This document shows, in pieces, positions 44,130-46,127 of a stretch of DNA of 46,127 bases (position 1 is its first letter; each line of letters opens with the position of its first letter). Source of the stretch: an uncultured Duncaniella sp. (lineage in GTDB: Bacteria; Bacteroidota; Bacteroidia; Bacteroidales; Muribaculaceae); contig CAJTRI010000020.1 of NCBI GenBank assembly GCA_910578615.1, positions 1-46,127 of the forward strand, written 5' to 3'. The notes under the pieces were generated by a model. It searched no databases. It was not told the origin of the DNA and saw only the letters and a program-made list of their open reading frames with translations. The position numbers were made by a program, and so were the translations under genes.

Positions 44130-44606
44130 TTACTTTCTGAGATTCGCGAAAGGCAACTGGCCGTGGAGCGACTCAAATTCTTCAAGCATCCGCGTTTCCT
44201 CGTCTCCTGGGTCGATTGACGGAGTTGGCTTCCATGCGATTAGTAGATTATCAGAATCGGATAATTGCCAAAGATAACGACCGCCCCAGTGACCTACGGC
44301 TGAACCGGCACCGAATCGCAGAAGCTGGGCAATACGCTTTTTAAGGCTGGTTGCCTTTCCGATATAAACGATTTTGCTGTCACGGACATAGTTTGCTTCA
44401 AGTTCCTCGATGCTGACATTGGGATTTTTCTTTTTGAAAAATCCTCCGGTACCTTTATCAAGAAATTCGGGTGCATTGTCACTATTGCGAACAACGATAT
44501 AAACACCCCCGTTCTCTGGCAAGATTTTAGTGTTTTCACGGAGTTTCGATACCGGGATAAATCCGATGAAACCATCTTTTTTGTAATTTTCGATTTCTTG
44601 TATCAT
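44130..44606 (-). CDS. GIY-YIG superfamily nuclease-like protein
   Basis: This 158-residue protein has the GIY-YIG core: GVY (34-36), YIG (81-83), the helix with Arg91 (TSLKKRIAQL) and a glutamate/asparagine end (EEFESLHGQLPFAN, Glu143 and Asn155). It is therefore probably a small nuclease or nuclease-derived DNA-binding protein. No additional DNA-binding or helicase domain is present. It is 15 nt downstream of a WYL-regulator gene and A+T-rich relative to the core genes, which suggests lateral origin. A defence or mobile-DNA role is inference. Confidence 0.85.
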   Translation of the reverse strand: MIQEIENYKKDGFIGFIPVSKLRENTKILPENGGVYIVVRNSDNAPEFLDKGTGGFFKKKNPNVSIEELEANYVRDSKIVYIGKATSLKKRIAQLLRFGAGSAVGHWGGRYLWQLSDSDNLLIAWKPTPSIDPGDEETRMLEEFESLHGQLPFANLRK

Positions 44607-44621
44607 CTTATTATGTTTGTT

Positions 44622-45533
44622 TTAGTTGTTTCTTTCAATAGCATATCTGTAAATTTCTCTTATTCTTGTCCGTAGTGACTGAGGCTTGATGACCGTCAAT
44701 GAATTGCTCCGTGCCAAAAGCGCCATCACAAAGTCATTCGTAATACGAATACGCAATCTGATACGGAACTCTTCATTATTATCGATGATAATTTCTTGAG
44801 AGGAATGGAGCGGTGTTGCTTTGATAAAGTATCCGTCAAGTGGGGAATATGATGGTTCGACTTCTTCAACCGAAATACTTTCGTCATCCCATATCCCATA
44901 GCTATTTTGGAACAGATTATTCGGATTGAGGCTTTCATCTCTCTTAAATCTTGAATGAAGTAATTCAGGATTGATAATCCTATCCACGGCAAAAATACGT
45001 AGCTTCCCCATATCATCGATAGCCACAAGGTACCATAGCCCTAATGACTCTTTGAGAAAATACGGATTAACTGTCTTGGAAATTATCTTGTTATCTTTGC
45101 GAACTAACTTATAATCAAAATGAATCACATTAGAATTTTTGATTGCATGAATAAGCATAGGGATACTTTTCACTCCTTTAGGACGGTGATGCTCAGGAAT
45201 GATGAATCCTGAAGTCTCAGCAGAATTATTGATAGAAGTCAATAAATCAAAATTAAGGAGCAGTTCTTCATAGCGCATGTCTGCATTGACCGGCCTCTCA
45301 ACAATAAAGTAACCCTTCCCACGACGGTTTTTAATCTCAATCTCAAACATACTTTCAATTTCTGCAATGTCTCTTTGGAGCGTGCGGATGCTTAGTCCAA
45401 CTTCGTATCCACGAAGTTCCATTTGGAGGTTGAGATATGAGATTAGTTCATCAGCCGGGATAAATTTATTTTTCCCGGAGAGCTTCTGTATGATGAGTAT
45501 GTAGCGGATTAACCGTCCCATGTTGTGATTCAT
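44622..45533 (-). CDS. WYL-domain transcriptional regulator (YafY-like)
   Basis: This 303-residue protein has an N-terminal winged helix (about 1-65, with LSIRTLQRDIAEIE) and a WYL domain (about 125-215) with the motif Trp167-Tyr168-Leu169 (GLWYLVAID); a C-terminal WCX-like region (about 230-300) follows. Such proteins bind DNA and respond to nucleotide-like or oligonucleotide ligands; some (BrxR, CapW) repress phage-defence operons. The start ATG 45533 directly follows a promoter -7 element (45545 to 45538), so the transcript is predicted leaderless. It leads an operon with the GIY-YIG gene. Confidence 0.9.
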   Translation of the reverse strand: MNHNMGRLIRYILIIQKLSGKNKFIPADELISYLNLQMELRGYEVGLSIRTLQRDIAEIESMFEIEIKNRRGKGYFIVERPVNADMRYEELLLNFDLLTSINNSAETSGFIIPEHHRPKGVKSIPMLIHAIKNSNVIHFDYKLVRKDNKIISKTVNPYFLKESLGLWYLVAIDDMGKLRIFAVDRIINPELLHSRFKRDESLNPNNLFQNSYGIWDDESISVEEVEPSYSPLDGYFIKATPLHSSQEIIIDNNEEFRIRLRIRITNDFVMALLARSNSLTVIKPQSLRTRIREIYRYAIERNN

Positions 45534-45608
45534 GTCGCAAAGTTAGCAAACCAAGGCGTCAATCTATGTCGTTTTAAAAATAAAATGTGTATTTAGGTCG
45601 CAATGTTA
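45534..45608. promoter_or_regulatory. Promoter and repeated motif before the WYL gene
   Basis: On the minus strand TAACTTTG (45545 to 45538) is the -7 element, four bases before the ATG. The 12-bp unit GTCGCAAAGTTA (45534-45545) recurs as GTCGCAATGTTA (45597-45608), 11 of 12 identical. One copy covers the -7 element, so this could be an operator for autoregulation. Confidence 0.45.
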
Positions 45609-45615
45609 AAATAAT

Positions 45616-46127
45616 GGATCAGCGGATTTTCCCGGTGGGTGTGGAAGATGTCAAGAGTATAGTGTTGCCAGCCTGAACATGAAGAATTTGATGTCACCTA
45701 CTCCGCGGAACTGAGTCCTAAAAGCTTTGATTTTGGCATTGAAGGATTCGGCCGAAGCATTTGTGAGCCTCCGTTCGAAATAGTTTATTATCGTGGTGTT
45801 GTGGTTCTCGAAAGTCTCCAGTACTTTGTTGAATTCATTATTTCCGAAAGCTTCCACTTCATTGTACCACCTGGCGAGGTTGAGTCGTGCGACATCCGGT
45901 GAGACCTTGGCGTTGAAGATGTCCACAATCTTAAGGCACAGCCCGTAGGCTTTCTCCAAGTCAGGGAATTTGCTGAACAGTATTTTTGCACGGGCTTTCT
46001 GCTGATCGTTCCATTTTGATTTGTGTTTGAGTATGATATGCCGGCTGCGCGCCATAATCTGCGGCATAGTCTCTCCGTTCTCCATCCTCTCGGGTTCCCA
46101 ATGTCCGATTAGACCGCGTTCTTCTTG
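45616..46127 (-). mobile_element. ISL3-family IS, 3' part (right copy)
   Basis: The element begins at about 45616 with GGATCAGCGGATTTTC, identical to the end of the left copy. It runs out of the window with its transposase on the minus strand. The flanking octamer (45608-45615, AAAATAAT) differs from the left copy's flank. Confidence 0.85.
45651..46127 (-). CDS. ISL3-family transposase, C-terminal part
   Basis: The open frame continues past the window edge, so only the last 158 residues are seen (the first M in view, at 46085, is internal). The C-terminal region of the DDE transposase of the IS204/IS1001/IS1096/IS1165 (ISL3) family is clear: NASAESFNAKIKAF carries the catalytic glutamate, followed by RTQFRGVGDIKFFMFRLA. 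The stop codon is at 45651-45653, and 35 bp of terminal sequence follow to the IS end. The protein is intact as far as seen. Confidence 0.88.
   Translation of the reverse strand, partial: QEERGLIGHWEPERMENGETMPQIMARSRHIILKHKSKWNDQQKARAKILFSKFPDLEKAYGLCLKIVDIFNAKVSPDVARLNLARWYNEVEAFGNNEFNKVLETFENHNTTIINYFERRLTNASAESFNAKIKAFRTQFRGVGDIKFFMFRLATLYS

Noticed and set aside
1..46127. The two ISL3 ends as one composite transposon
   Set aside because: They face opposite ways and the flanking octamers differ, and the enclosed genes are core functions; independent insertions explain this better.
1..46127. CRISPR array or prophage
   Set aside because: No regularly spaced repeats, Cas genes, integrase or phage structural genes were seen.

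Overview
The window looks like a chromosomal segment of a Bacteroidales bacterium, probably Muribaculaceae-like (the family is inference). Support comes from a SusC/SusD outer-membrane pair, an FeoA-FeoB fusion, Bacteroidetes-type promoters (TTTG, about 19-21 bp, TAnnTTTG) before many genes, almost no Shine-Dalgarno sequences, and several Bacteroidetes-specific families (DUF1599/Nmad1, MauE/DoxX-like CGCFGD membrane protein, LysM plus periplasmic-binding-like protein). Most of it is well-ordered core genome. The obvious accessory material is at the two edges.

Layout. Positions 1-58 and 45616-46127 are the 3' ends of two near-identical ISL3-family insertion sequences in opposite orientation, so the window runs from one IS tail to another. 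Inside the left IS come tRNA-Cys (-), a MerR regulator with mltG, an AraC regulator with a TPR protein, then susC-susD (3804-8694). Next are a SpoU methyltransferase, uvrB with a YgiQ radical-SAM gene, feoAB, a LolE-like permease, and ppdK with a strong terminator. A gene-poor stretch (20107-20639) with two coding remnants separates ppdK from a minus-strand patatin/GH13 amylase pair. Then follow holB, an AddB-like nuclease and hemW; gyrA with a periplasmic TPR protein; DUF1599, a DoxX-like gene and nhaA; a minus-strand LysM/beta-barrel pair; serB; a large receiver plus PEP-synthase-like protein; and an aldo/keto reductase. After a strong terminator, an A+T-rich minus-strand pair (WYL regulator and GIY-YIG protein) abuts the right IS.

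How genes work together. uvrB, holB, gyrA and the RecB-family nuclease serve DNA replication and repair. mltG, the LysM protein, its beta-barrel partner and the LolE-like permease serve the envelope. susCD, the GH13 enzyme and ppdK fit a glycan-degrading, anaerobic glycolytic lifestyle, and feoAB imports ferrous iron.

Most notable. The susC gene is split by a tract of nine C's (4045-4053) in the N-terminal domain; eight or eleven C's would restore the frame. This is a candidate phase-variable switch for a nutrient receptor, though a sequencing error or a decayed gene cannot be excluded. Other points of interest are the WYL/GIY-YIG pair with repeated motifs in its promoter, the receiver-receiver-ATP-grasp protein that lacks the phosphohistidine domain, and at least four promoters placed so close to the ATG that the transcripts should be leaderless.
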